Both the position numbers and the translations under genes were made by a program. Shown piece by piece: positions 11,272 through 21,996 of a DNA stretch of 64,000 nt. The notes beneath the pieces are model-generated. The model had not been told where the DNA came from, did no database searches, and saw only the letters and a list, made by a program, of their open reading frames with translations. Positions within the stretch are counted from its first letter, which is position 1; each line of letters opens with the position of its first letter. Origin of the DNA: Daphnia pulex (Eukaryota > Arthropoda > Branchiopoda > Diplostraca > Daphniidae); NCBI RefSeq assembly GCF_021134715.1, contig NC_060019.1, positions 10,120,001 through 10,184,000 on the forward strand, read 5' to 3'.

Positions 11272-13360
11272 ATGGAGCTGGTGTGGAGATGCTCCATATT
11301 CTTGATTTTGTTGACGGCCGGAGCGCTAGCCCAGTTTGAAGATATAGCAGGGGATTACTGCGGAGGGCGTATTCAACGTTGCTGTGATGGCCGAATCGAT
11401 TCGTGTGCGATCCCGATTTTAGGCACTCTTTGCTATTGCGATCAGTTTTGCAACCGTACAGACTCTAGTGATTGCTGCCCTGATTATTGGAACGTCTGTC
11501 TTGGCATCAAACCACCTTCACCACTCATCCAGCAACACGGTACAAGTTTATTCCATTTATTTTCTGGTGAGAACGTTCAATCAACTTTGGTCGACTTTTC
11601 TATTAGGATGCTATCATGAAGGTCAGACCTACCCTTATGGCCACACGGTGCAAATCAATTGCAACAAGTGGTGAGTATATATCTAGTGTTTATTATGCAT
11701 TGCGTTGGAACAGAACACTGCCGCATTTGAATTTGTAATGCGCGGCAGGCGATGGAGATGATCTCATTAACACGCCTCCCCGTCGTGCCGTTCAAGATGG
11801 ATCTCGTTTTACTGAATTATTGATGAAACAAAATTTTTTTTTTCTTTCTAATAACGCTGTTATTTTCTGGGATTGATTGTGAATAGCGAGTGCCTCCGCT
11901 CACTATCAGATTCGAGCCGAACTGAATTTCTCTGTGAGGCGGACGCTTGTCTTGTGGAGCCAGAAGCTATTCAAGCAATCAACGGGAATTCGGCACAATT
12001 CGGTTGGACGGCTGGCAATCATTCCGATTTTTGGGGTCGCAAGCTGGAAGATGGGCTTGTGTATCGTCTTGGTACACTCGAGCCCGAGAAATTTGTAAAG
12101 AGAAAATTCGAATTTTTTTACTAGCTCCACGCACGCGGGTGTGTCATTACATTTTGATGGATGTCTTTTGCAGGTGCTAGCCATGTATCCCATCAAACAA
12201 AAGTACGACCGGAACACTCTTCCCATGAGTTTTGATGGGCGAATCGAGTGGCGCGACACCCTGCAAGACGTACGCGACCAAGGATGGTATGAATTCAACT
12301 GCTCAATCATTCCTAAGTGTTTCTATGCACGCTATACAAACTCTTGACATTTCAGGTGTGGAGCGTCATGGGCTTTTTCCACAGCCGCCGTAGCTGCGGA
12401 TCGCCTTGCTATACAGTCTCGTGGACATGAAGTCTATCCGCTTTCCATGCAAAACCTACTAGCGTGCAATAACCGAGGTCAACAAGGCTGTAACGGCGGA
12501 CATCTTGACCGCGCCTGGAATTACATGAGACGTTTTGGGTATTTATGCGATAACTGACCTGTTTGATTTACAAATGAGTTTAATAGTCTCGTGCTATAAT
12601 TGCAGGGTTGTAAACGAAGAATGTTATCCATACATCAGTGGCCGTACCGGTCAGGTGGAGAAGTGCAAAGTCCCGCGTCGAGGAAATTTGGCGACTATGA
12701 AATGCCAACTAGTCAACGCCGCTGTAAGAAAATCCGACAGATCTGATAAGCCGCCACGTAAAGGTCTGTTCCGTTCACCTCCGGCTTACCGTATCGCCCC
12801 ATTCGAAGATGATATCATGGTAAAGTCAATATAATAAAGTTATTATTCCTTACATTGCGCTTATTAAAGTTGTAAATCACTAAAATTATTTTTTTATTTC
12901 CCTCTTGAAAAGAACGAAATTCTTCAACACGGACCTGTTCAAGGTAGTGCATACTTAATCCCACAATCCGTCACTATTAATCGCATAATCAAAGCAATCT
13001 GTTAATATTTTTATAGCTACAATGAGAGTTCATCCTGATTTCTTCCTTTACCGCGGTGGTGTTTACCGCTATTCCGGTACCAACAGTCAGCAACGTTCTG
13101 GTTATCATTCTGTTCGCATTGTAGGTTGGGGAGTAGATTCGTCTAAGCGAAATCCCACCAAATATTGGGTTAGTATAAAAAAAACTGTATTTATCTTTAT
13201 TGGTTTAAATTCACACTCTTTTTTCCAGTTGGTGGCCAATTCATGGGGACGTCTGTGGGGCGAAGATGGTTATTTCCGTATCGTTCGTGGTGAAAACGAA
13301 AGCGACATTGAAAAATTCGTTTTGGCCGCTTGGGCAGATCAAGAAGACGAAGAACAATAA
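11272..13360 (+). CDS. Swim: Secreted papain-like protein of the TINAG/TINAGL family (Swim orthologue), catalytically inactive
   Basis: Secreted extracellular matrix protein; the Drosophila orthologue Swim binds lipid-modified Wingless and helps its spread. Nine exons join in frame: 11272-11539, 11607-11670, 11887-12094, 12174-12286, 12356-12538, 12606-12819, 12913-12943, 13017-13168, 13229-13360; 454 residues. A signal peptide ([18 protein letters not shown]) is followed by a Cys-rich somatomedin-B-like domain (about 28-80, with [13 protein letters not shown] and [13 protein letters not shown]). A C1A peptidase domain covers about 205-445. The active-site region reads [20 protein letters not shown], so the catalytic Cys is replaced by Ser. 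The His ([11 protein letters not shown]) and Asn ([15 protein letters not shown]) positions remain. Loss of the Cys is typical of this family. The exact start is supported by the signal peptide. Confidence 0.93.
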
Positions 13361-13662
13361 TTAAGAATAAGCTAGAGAAAGATTGTTTTCAGTTATTAAG
13401 TTTTTGGAAGCGAATTTTTGTTCATTTTCTATGCATCTCTGGTGCTGTGTTCATTACTTGGTAATTCTAGTTTTTTTTTTTTTCTGAACAATTTTTGATT
13501 TTCGGTTTCGATACCATATTCACACTTGCCTTGTCGCTTATAAATAACAAATCGTTCAAATAACTATTACCAAATTATTAATTTTATTCTTTATTGTTTT
13601 AAGAAGGGAAATTGGTTTAAGAGAAAATTGACAGCAAAATTGGAAACACTTCATAATTTGTT
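13361..13662. other. Convergent 3' intergenic spacer between Swim and Nup107
   Basis: Only about 300 nt separate the two stop codons. The stretch is AT-rich with T runs. On the minus strand an AATAAA (TTTATT near 13583) could serve Nup107. No gene is present. Confidence 0.5.
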
Positions 13663-16655
13663 TTAAGGGGTCTCACCAATATCCAGCAATCTGACGTAAG
13701 ATTGGCGCAAATGTTTGGTCAGCTGAGCCAGTTGTTCAGCAGAGCAAACCTTATAAAGGGATTGTTGTTCACTAGCAATGACATTGGCCAGTTCAAGGCA
13801 TTGGCTGTAACGATGGGTGCTCGTCAAGACATTACAAAGTAGCAGGGCTGCGTGTGGGATGCAAGTTTGTCGCAACAACTGTTGTTGCTGTTGTCGGGGA
13901 GAATTTTCCTCCTCGAAGGACATGCTATCAACCATCCAGCCTCCGTCAGGAAAAAGTAGGACGTTATACAGTTTGTCAATAGCTGATTGCGTGAGGGAAT
14001 CGACGGCTGCCTGCCAGCGTTGAATTTCAACTTGATGTTGCTTAAGATGCTGTTCTTTGAGTAAGTTTTCAGTGAATGATAGTTGAGAACTGGCTCCTCC
14101 TCGCTGTTGTTGAACGGTAGCTTCTGTTTTCTTGGGCTTGGAGTGATGGAAACGTGTGAACCATTCTTGAAAGGCGTCTAGTGCATCAATGTAAGTCTGG
14201 ATGCAAAGGTATTCACGGACAGCAGCCTCGACTTCAGTGGGCAAATCCGTCAATCCAGTTCGTGATTCCCATAGTTCGGTCAATATGGCGACTGTGTCGG
14301 GTGGAGTCAACTGGAACGTCAGCTTCACAGCTTCAATCTGACGACGGAGAAGGTATCCCCGCATGAGAGTGTTGGCTTGGATAAGCAATTGACTTCGCAT
14401 TGACGGATCCATTAACAACCAGCTCAGTGAACGTATCCGGCGTTCATCTTCTGCCGTGGTCGCTACCTAAAAGTATTAAACAATTATGAGTACGCTATGC
14501 ACGAATGCAGATCGAAATCTATATTAATCACCTGTAGAGAAGCATCAGTGACGTGTTGGACCATTCCGCCCTGGTCGCAAAGTTTGATTACAACTTGTTT
14601 GGCGATAGCGTTGACATCAAGTCCGACATCCTGGGCCAAAGATAGGAGGCGCCTTCGCTCCTCGTCGTCACAGGATTCTTCCTGTTCCTCTACCATAACG
14701 AGGCATTGAGCATACAGGCGAATTTGATCTTCTGGCAAAGGCAATTGTCCAACATAGACAGCCGCCAAATCAGTTCGTCCAAGATTGACAAGTTGTAGAA
14801 CGTAAGCTTCCAGGATGGATCCGATGGAATCGTCACATGAGCCACGACCGATGCGCCGGAAGAACAGAGCAAGATGGGACATTAGCCGGATCATGTGAGG
14901 GCGTAGGTGAACGCTCCAGCTGTCACCTTGTTTCAGCCAAGACGACATTTCTTCAAGTAATCCGTCAACATCATCCATAATAAGGTAGCGCTGTATGATC
15001 CTGCATTTCAAAATTTGCTTTGGTAAATTTCGCATTAGACAAATTAAAGAATTAGTCACCTATATTGGTCACGGCCTTGGGCGATCAAAGTCTTATCTCT
15101 GGAGGCAGCTAAAGTTGAGAAAATGGACTCGACGGTCAACTGTTGATTCCAATATTCGTCTGGTAGAATTTGAAGTTGCCGTTTATAATTGACACAGCGA
15201 CGAAGTTCCTTCTCGACACAGTGGTCGATCATGGCACGCAGATGAGCCCACAGTTGATCTTCCCAGGAACGACAGGCAGGTAAAAGGGCTTTCAAATGTC
15301 CACAAAGAAGAGCAAAGATTGCGCGCTCTTCCTCCGACAACTGCACATTTTCGCACTCTTTCCAAGTCATCGTCTTCCATATGTCACGATAAGGATTTCC
15401 AGATGGCGACTCTACAGTTGAGATAAATATTTTTATCGAATCCATTGGTTTCTACAAATCTGGAAATTACCTTTCGTGTTGGCTACATCCGTGCGAGATT
15501 TCATGTTGGGATCATGAAACAGTTTCCATCCTTCCAAAATTGCAGCCCGAAATGGTTGACCTGCTCGGAAACAGAGCTGCTGGGCTTCATCCAGCTGTCC
15601 ACAACGGAGTCGAGCAAATACAGAACGAAGCAAACGCATTTCATCTTCTTTGTCAAGTGGGTGAAGACGTCTGTTTTGTTCTCGGTTAGGAGCATCGGGA
15701 TCCATTTGAGTAACCATATTTTGCTCGACGTTATCTGTACTAAGCCCTCGTTTTTTACTGACCAAAGAATGAAGAGTATTTTCCCAGCCGGCAACCGCAT
15801 CTCCGTAAAACTCCACCTAATTAGAGTATAATATATTATTTAATAAAAGAAAATTTTAATTACATTAAAAAATACCTGGCTGTAATGGGAATCGTGATAG
15901 ACATCAGCCGCTCGTTGTTCCAGCCAATCGACTACGAGCTGAGCCTGTCTGATTATGGCATTTTTGTCATAGAGTTGTTTTACCAAGTCATCTTCACTTG
16001 TAACATCATCCAATCCACTCCAGATTTCATCAGACTCCATTTCACTGTCATGAAATTCAGAGTTTAAACGATCTTGGTAGAGAGATGCAACCAATCTCCA
16101 TGTGTCACGCTCAAGTCTCAGTTCTTGCTCCAATTCTTGTGCTTGTGATAGTTTGTTGTGTCCACGAGGGGCCATTTGAATCAATTTTCGCAAAGCAGAT
16201 ACTTGTTCTCCACATTCTGACTCATATTCTGCACACTGATTAAACACTTGATGTTCTGCCCCATATGACTGAAATGTTTTGAGGAATCTCTCAAATAGTT
16301 CTAAGACATTTTCTACTCCTGGAACTTCTTCTTCTAGAAGGATGCTCATGAGTTCTTCATTTCGTTTCTTTCGTGATACATTGCTCACTGTTAAGTCTGC
16401 TCTTGTCGAATCCAGATTTTTCCTTTGTAAACCAGCACCAATTCTCGTAAATGTAGGATCACTTTCGAAAATAGTGTGGCTAAGATCATCAGACATAAAA
16501 GACATTGTATTATGTCGGTTAGGAGAAGGGAGGCAACTGGCCCCCAACATGTCTGATGTCTTTTCGAGTGAGTGCTTTATTCTTCGACCAGGAAGATTTA
16601 GTTTGCCAGTAACAGTTGAGTTAGAACCGGCAATAATTGGAGATTGAAACTCCAT
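13663..16655 (-). CDS. Nup107: Nuclear pore complex protein Nup107
   Basis: Scaffold nucleoporin of the Nup107-160 Y-complex in the nuclear pore, also acting at kinetochores. Five exons on the minus strand join in frame: 15876-16655, 15471-15816, 15060-15411, 14532-15000, 13663-14466; 916 residues, close to vertebrate Nup107. The N-terminal ~100 residues are Ser-rich and probably disordered, then an all-helical Nup84/Nup107 domain follows. Recognised segments are NVLELFERFLKTFQSYGAEH, MDPDAPNREQNRRLHPLDKE, QPFRAAILEGWKLFHDPN, and the C-terminal LLMDPSMRSQLLIQANTLMR and VREYLCIQTYIDALDAFQEW. The start was set at the ATG giving MEFQSP; upstream codons in frame have no ATG. The gene is divergent from BCCIP. 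Confidence 0.95.
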
Positions 16656-17021
16656 TGTGCTTATTTTAAAAAGATACAATAAAATTCACTGTCTTATAAA
16701 GAAGAAGTTTGAAGGTTTGAAGTTTTCCGTTTTTCGTTTTATTGTAACGTAGCAGACTAAGTAAAAGGGCGTTGCAATTCACGTTCAAAGTTTTATTCAT
16801 TAAAATAATTATAATTAATTGAAATTGAAATAGTAATGATTTGATTTTTATAATTGTTATAATATTTAATACAATTTTATTCTATTTTTTAACTCAATTT
16901 TTAAGATTTTATTTCAAACAATTTGAATGTTCACTTCACTTCCTTCCTACCCCTTCCTAGCAGACAAACTTAAGTTTGTTTTTGACTTTTTGACACGTGT
17001 GAAAAATTGTCTTTAAAAATC
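16656..17021. promoter_or_regulatory. Compact bidirectional promoter region between Nup107 and BCCIP
   Basis: Only 366 nt separate the two start codons, so both 5' UTRs and promoters must lie here. The middle part is strongly AT-rich. No TATA box at a clear distance from either start was identified. An E-box-like CACGTG occurs at 16994-16999 close to the BCCIP start. Confidence 0.55.
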
Positions 17022-18162
17022 ATGGCGAATTTCAATACTAAACGGCCTATGGAAGAAGATAGCAGCGATTCTTCAGAGGAAGAAGAAGAAGAAAATGATT
17101 CTCAAGATGAAGAAATGGGTGAAGATGAGCAACTTGGAGAGAACGACCGAGAGATTCAAGTCGACTTTGAAGGTCAATCACCAATCGCTGAAGATTTTCA
17201 CGGTATCAAGAGTCTAATGCATCAGCTTTTCCTAAAGGCTCATATTAATTTAAGTGGTCTGACGGAACTCATCATTCAGCAAAACTACATTGGAAGTATA
17301 TTACAGGTAATAAAATCTTGTGAAGATGTAATTTGTGTACTTTACTAAAGATATCTACTTCTTCAGCAATGTGTGGATAATGATGAACCTGATAGTGATG
17401 ATGAAGGAAATTCTCTTGATGAAGTTTTTGGAATTACTTCTGTAATTAACTTGACACATCACAAGGTGAGATAAAATTTTGAATTTGTGTTACACAAATT
17501 ACAATTAACCCAATTTTTTTTGTTATTTACTTTTCCTAGGATGTGGAATGTATTAAAGAAGTAAAAAAGTACCTGTTGGAAAAAACACAGAAGAAACTGA
17601 GTGGATTGTTTGATGATCCATCTAACCAGATAGGACTTATATTCAATGAAAGGTTCATAAACATACCACCTCAAGTTTCTGTTCCCCTACTGGAAAATCT
17701 ATGGTATACAAGACTTAATTTGAATTATATCCCAAGTTTAAATGTAAAATTTTGTTAATAGTAAGGAGATTGATGAAGCAAAAAAATCTGGAAAGCCTTT
17801 TGACTTTACACACTTCATTTTAATTTCCAAACTTCATGAATCTACAAGAAAAGATCCTGAATCAAGGAAAAAAAAAGTCAAAGGAGGAGCCACCATATTA
17901 TGGGTTAATGCAGAAGAAGAACCAATTTCAGAGGTATTCATCTATTAATTCCACGCCTAAGTAGAGTAGGTTGTAATAAAATTTCGTCAAATAGATGGGT
18001 GAAATATTAGGAGAATATTCTGTACGAAGCGAGTCAGATGCAGCAGTTTCCGGGACATGGGACGAAGATGACGAACAATTCGATCCGAAAAGAAGGATAG
18101 TCCTTATTACCGCAAAGCAGCTGCCTGAGGTGTTGATTAAAATTAAAGAATTCCTCGAATGA
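17022..18162 (+). CDS. BCCIP: BCCIP (BRCA2 and CDKN1A-interacting protein) homologue
   Basis: Nuclear protein of the BCCIP/Bcp1 family, linked to BRCA2-dependent repair, p21 binding and ribosome biogenesis. Five exons join in frame: 17022-17306, 17367-17465, 17540-17703, 17762-17933, 17995-18162; 295 residues. The N-terminus is highly acidic (DSSDSSEEEEEENDSQDEE). The conserved domain contains IQVDFEGQSPIAEDFHGIKS, LIIQQNYIGSILQQC, FGITSVINLTHHKDV, FNERFINIPPQVSVPLLENL and FDFTHFILISKLHES, all in the order expected for the family. The last codons overlap a poly(A) hexamer (AATAAA 18162-18167), so the 3' UTR may be extremely short. It converges on FMC1 only about 100 nt away. Confidence 0.93.
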
Positions 18163-18167
18163 ATAAA
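18162..18167 (+). terminator. AATAAA overlapping the BCCIP stop codon
   Basis: The hexamer begins at the last base of the TGA stop (18160-18162). The next 80 nt on the plus strand show no better signal before the convergent FMC1 gene. Confidence 0.5.
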
Positions 18168-18265
18168 ATTCATGTTTTCTGTTTGTTTTAGTTATTATTA
18201 CCAATAACTTAAAAAATCTATTAATTGCATTTATTATTCCTTTCAACTACATCGGTATACACAAT

Positions 18266-18636
18266 CTATTTGGGATCATGGGGTAATTTGAATCCAACCA
18301 TGTCAGCCGTGCTACGCACTGTGCGTTCACCTGAAAGAGAAAAAAGGATTGATATTTTGTATACAACTTCGTTTTGAATAACTGTGTCAAACCTTGGCCG
18401 TGAAATTCTTGTATCAGCGATGCAGCCTTTCTTGAACTTTTCAAATAGCAAAGGTACGTATCAGCCATGTATTTACTTTCTTGTTGGGCTTTGCATGTTT
18501 GCTCAGCAGTGACCTGATTTCGGCGAAAATTCTTTGAGATAAATTGATATGCTGGCGATTCCCAGAGAGAATTATGACTATGGTTGGTTAGTCGGAGCTC
18601 GCGAATCAATTCTCTGAGCAAAGTTTTGGCGCTCAT
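18266..18636 (-). CDS. FMC1: FMC1, mitochondrial ATP synthase (F1) assembly factor
   Basis: Small mitochondrial matrix protein of the LYR-like FMC1 family, needed for assembly or stability of the F1 part of ATP synthase. Two exons on the minus strand: 18393-18636 and 18266-18330; 102 residues, close to the 113 of human FMC1. Recognised motifs: LLRELIRELRL at the start, AYQFISKNFRRNQVTAEQTC, TYLCYLKSSRKAASLIQEFH, and GERTVRSTADMVGFKLPHDP at the end. The start ATG (18634-18636) overlaps the SRRD stop codon as ATGA on the same strand. Either both proteins come from one dicistronic mRNA, or FMC1 has its own promoter inside SRRD. Confidence 0.93.
18633..18636 (-). other. ATGA overlap: SRRD stop codon and FMC1 start codon
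   Basis: On the minus strand the bases ATGA contain both the FMC1 ATG (18636-18634) and the SRRD TGA (18635-18633). The two reading frames differ by one, as in translationally coupled cistrons. FMC1 homology begins within five residues of this Met, so a further upstream start is not needed. Confidence 0.9.
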
Positions 18637-19575
18637 TTTTCACTAATTAGCTCAGTCTCAGCAGCAGGGTATGTAGGTTCAGGCGATTCCCAAAACGATG
18701 AATGAACACTGTAGATTAGTTCGCTGGGGAAATGGTGGAGACTAAGATCGTTGAAAATGTCGGGAAACCGGAAGTTGTTGGGCACAGCTAGTTCCTCGAC
18801 GATTTCTATAGATCGATGAAGATAATGATAGCTCTTCAAGAAACGATCGGGAGTGTCGAGTCGAATTTTTTCGAAACTGTTGGCGTAAAGAATACAATTT
18901 TCTAGGTGACAAGGACTCCAATTGGTGTAAAGGAGGTTATTGCTGAGTTCTTTAGGACAATGGGGGAAAATGAAAAATGAGCTTGATGACAAAACTGCCT
19001 TTCTTTTTCCTTCACAATTTGTTGCTGCCAACTTCAGTTTCAAGTGACTGATGATGTCTTTTTCAATTGAACTGAAAACAGGATCAAAAACTTCGATTGG
19101 GCATAACAAATGTTCGCCTAAAAGAAGCAGTAATCCAAGCTGATGTTGGGCTGTTTTGCAAGTAGATATCCGTCCAAGCCCAAGACAGATAATTTGTGTT
19201 ATAGGTTTTTTTCTTTTTTCTATTATTTCTGTAAGAAGCGTTAGGAAGCTTTTGTAAAATATGGACAACTCAACTTCTGCTTTAGCTTTTGAAATACTCC
19301 TACATTACAAAGAGGCCAGGAATTAAACACTATAAACAGAAAATTAATATTGCAGGAAAATTACTTTAAACAGGTATCCAATGCAATGGGTTCAAAGACA
19401 GGTGACACTGAAAGAGGATCACTATTTACCAAGCGCTTTGCCTTTGCAGATTTCTTTTTTGAGACAGTCACAAAACCATCAGAATCTGATTTAAAAAAAT
19501 TTAGGATGAAATTACACTTAAAAATATTGGGCAGTTAGCTTACCCAGTAGTCTTACCAGTTGTAGAATTTGCCAT
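18633..19575 (-). CDS. SRRD: SRR1-like protein (SRRD homologue)
   Basis: SRR1-domain protein; the family is linked to circadian input and to haem biosynthesis regulation, but biochemistry is poorly known. Three exons on the minus strand join in frame: 19557-19575, 19365-19485, 18633-19299; 268 residues. The basic N-terminus (VTVSKKKSAKAKR) is followed by the SRR1 signature ITQIICLGLGRISTCKTAQH, then LGEHLLCPIEVFDPVFSSIE and the conserved FIFPHCPKELSNNLLYTNW. Exon 1 is only 19 nt; the donor choice is fixed by phase. The stop codon is shared with the start of FMC1. Confidence 0.9.
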
Positions 19576-20023
19576 TTATTTTACTGAACAACAAAGCAGA
19601 CGAAACTTTCTTGCCTCGGCGAGTTTACAAACGAGCGCCAGCTGGCGGCAAAATGCAAAATGCATAATAATGCAAGATCACAAATTCAAAAGCTAAATCC
19701 AAAATCCGCTTATGCTCATTAAATAGGAAGCAGGGTTAAATGTCATCTTTTCAAAGCAATATTAACATATTTGAAAATTATAAAAATTATAAACAGGAAC
19801 AAATAGTTAAAAAATTTATGGTTTTAAAAATAATATGTTTAAAAACAATGAAGAAAGACATTGAATTTCGACCTTTATTCCCTTCTGACTCCTGTGCTGC
19901 AAAAAATAACAGTGAATTAGATCACAGTTTGTGGAATGAAAAGCAGACCAAATTGGTACACAATCATTTCTTTATTGAAGTAAACAAAATGGATCTCAAA
20001 ATAGTTTACATACAAGTACAAGC
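19576..20023. other. Spacer between SRRD start and LRR gene 3' end
   Basis: Both flanking genes are on the minus strand. The part next to SRRD should hold its promoter and 5' UTR; the part next to 20023 should hold the 3' UTR of the LRR gene. A 10-nt palindrome GCCAGCTGGC lies at about 19636-19645. The plus-strand ORF across 19740-20129 is AT-rich and unsupported. Confidence 0.45.
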
Positions 20024-21996
20024 TTACATCAGACACCAATGCAGAGTAAGTGAAGGTCGTAATCCTTCACGATGTTTGGCAGTCAGTGCCTCTGTAAAGT
20101 TGACAAAGAGTTGCCAACTATCGGGCTGATCGTACCCATTCTCGATCATATCGATTGGAGTTGAAAGACAAAATGTGCGAAGGTTTGTCTTTGATGCCAG
20201 TAACTCAACGATTGAAACCAACGAGGTTAAAGACAATTCGTGCCAGGACAAATCCAGCAAAGAGAGCGCTGACAACGGACCGAGCGTGGTTCGACTCAAC
20301 ACCGTTAACTGCGATTCAACAAACTCATTCGAACTCAAATCGAGGATTCGAAGGTTACTACTGTTTCCAAGATTATTGATCAAAGGTAGAATTTGTTCCC
20401 ACTGCAAGCCCAGCTCATTGGCAGCTAAACTAAGGGATCGCATTGTCTTCCGATGAGCTGATTCTCCGAGATAGCCAAGATCTTCGTCGTTGAGGCAGCA
20501 AGAAGACAAATCGAGCAACTCGAGTCCGCGTTGAAGTGGAGTCAGGAGGTCAGCCAAGCATCCAGCCAATCGATTATGTGCCAGACTGAGTCGTTCTAAC
20601 CGAGGTAACTGGCTCAAGGCAACGGCCATTAATTCAACAGCTTGCGGGTGATCGGTAAGATCGAAAGCACAGCTACCCAAATCTAGGCAACGAACTGAAG
20701 TAAAATGACCCATGTGTGATGCCAAAGTCAGAGCACTGCGACGCTCACAAATCTCAATAAATTTGAGACCAATAAAGTGTTCCGGTAGTTGATCCATCAA
20801 CGCCTCGAGTTTGCGCTCTTCATGCAAGTTTACTTCCAGAAAGCGGACTGTGACGGTAACTGGACTAGGTGAAGGAGCAAATTCATCCTAAGAAAAACAA
20901 ATAATTAACTGCACTGGATTTTAAAATAACAAATTATTACGTAGCGTTGGTGAATCCAACTCAAAATGTCACTTGATTTCTCTGAAATGGATGCGTCTAT
21001 AGTGATGTTAAAAAATGGCATATCCGTCAGATGGCTAAAATCCAGCGCATTTCCATTCCATACACCAATTTCCGGTGGAGTCTTTTCCCCTTGCCAATAA
21101 GCATCATCGTACTTGTTGCCGGTTGAACCCACTGACGGAGGAGTAGCTGACATAACTGGTGTCTCCTCGTCCCACGTTGAAATCTCAAACGTGGATTCAC
21201 AAGTACCCGTAGCCCCATCAACAGCAGCTGCGCCGGAATTGTTCTCCACTTCCGGTTGCCAATAACCGATTACATCATTCGCTTCCCAAGTGTTGGATGA
21301 TCGTCTGGTTGCTGATGCCACTGAATTTTTCTGTTTCATGGCCAATTTCTTGCAACTTCGCATTTTCTTATGCAACCCGGCTAGGATACAGACATCAAGG
21401 ATCTTTGTTATTCTTCTTCCTAGTCGACGAAATTCATCCTCCCACATGAAGCTGCGAATCTCTTGAGAAGTATCCAGTGTCAGATCCAGCACTCGTAGAG
21501 GGCTTACTTGACCTTCATTCTCCAAGGTTCTTTTGACAACAACAAAAAATCCATCCAAGACATGCTTGAAAACCTTTCGAAACAGTTGTCTTTCAGTATC
21601 CCCACCTTCTTTTTCTGGATCCTCGAAATCATCTGATTCAAGAAAAGCTAGCCAACACTGAGAGCAGGTGACATGGATTATTTGAGAAAGCTGAAAGGTT
21701 TCAAACGGCCAGTAGGCAACCAATGAGCGTAGGGCACACCACTGTTTGGATGCAAACAGTAAACAGGCCACATCAACATACAGCACAGGTGGGATAAAGT
21801 TATCTTGCAGTATCTTTGGAATTTCATGATATTTGTTTATCTGCTTCAGGTACTTGAAAAGTGACTGGATAGCCAGCTCCTTTAACGGTGAAATACTAGA
21901 GGTGCAATTACTGCATTTTTTTTCTTTTCCCTTTACGTGGACTGCCCACTCGGACCAAAGGGGAAGTTTGAAAGGAGTATTACTAGTTGCTTCCAT
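20024..21996 (-). CDS. Leucine-rich repeat protein of the LRRC14/PRAME-like family
   Basis: Two exons on the minus strand: 20941-21996 and 20024-20887; 639 residues. The N-terminal part contains PPVLYVDVACLLFASKQWCA followed by LRSLVAYWPFETFQL, which matches the conserved start of LRRC14/PRAME proteins (leucine-rich, then HTWPF). The C-terminal half carries LRR units such as LERLSLAHNRLAG, LELLDLSSCCLNDEDLGYLG, MRSLSLAANELG, LRILDLSSNEF and LSLLDLSWHELSL. Vertebrate LRRC14 modulates NF-kB signalling and some PRAME-family members act with Cullin-2 ligases; whether this protein does either is unknown. The region in between (about 210-330) is Ser/Thr/Glu-rich and lineage-specific. A CxxC (CSNC) sits near residue 28-31. 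Confidence 0.8.

Noticed and set aside
19740-20129. 129-codon plus-strand frame overlapping the LRR gene 3' end
   Set aside because: AT-rich, Lys/Asn-rich translation without similarity, running into the antisense of a conserved LRR exon.
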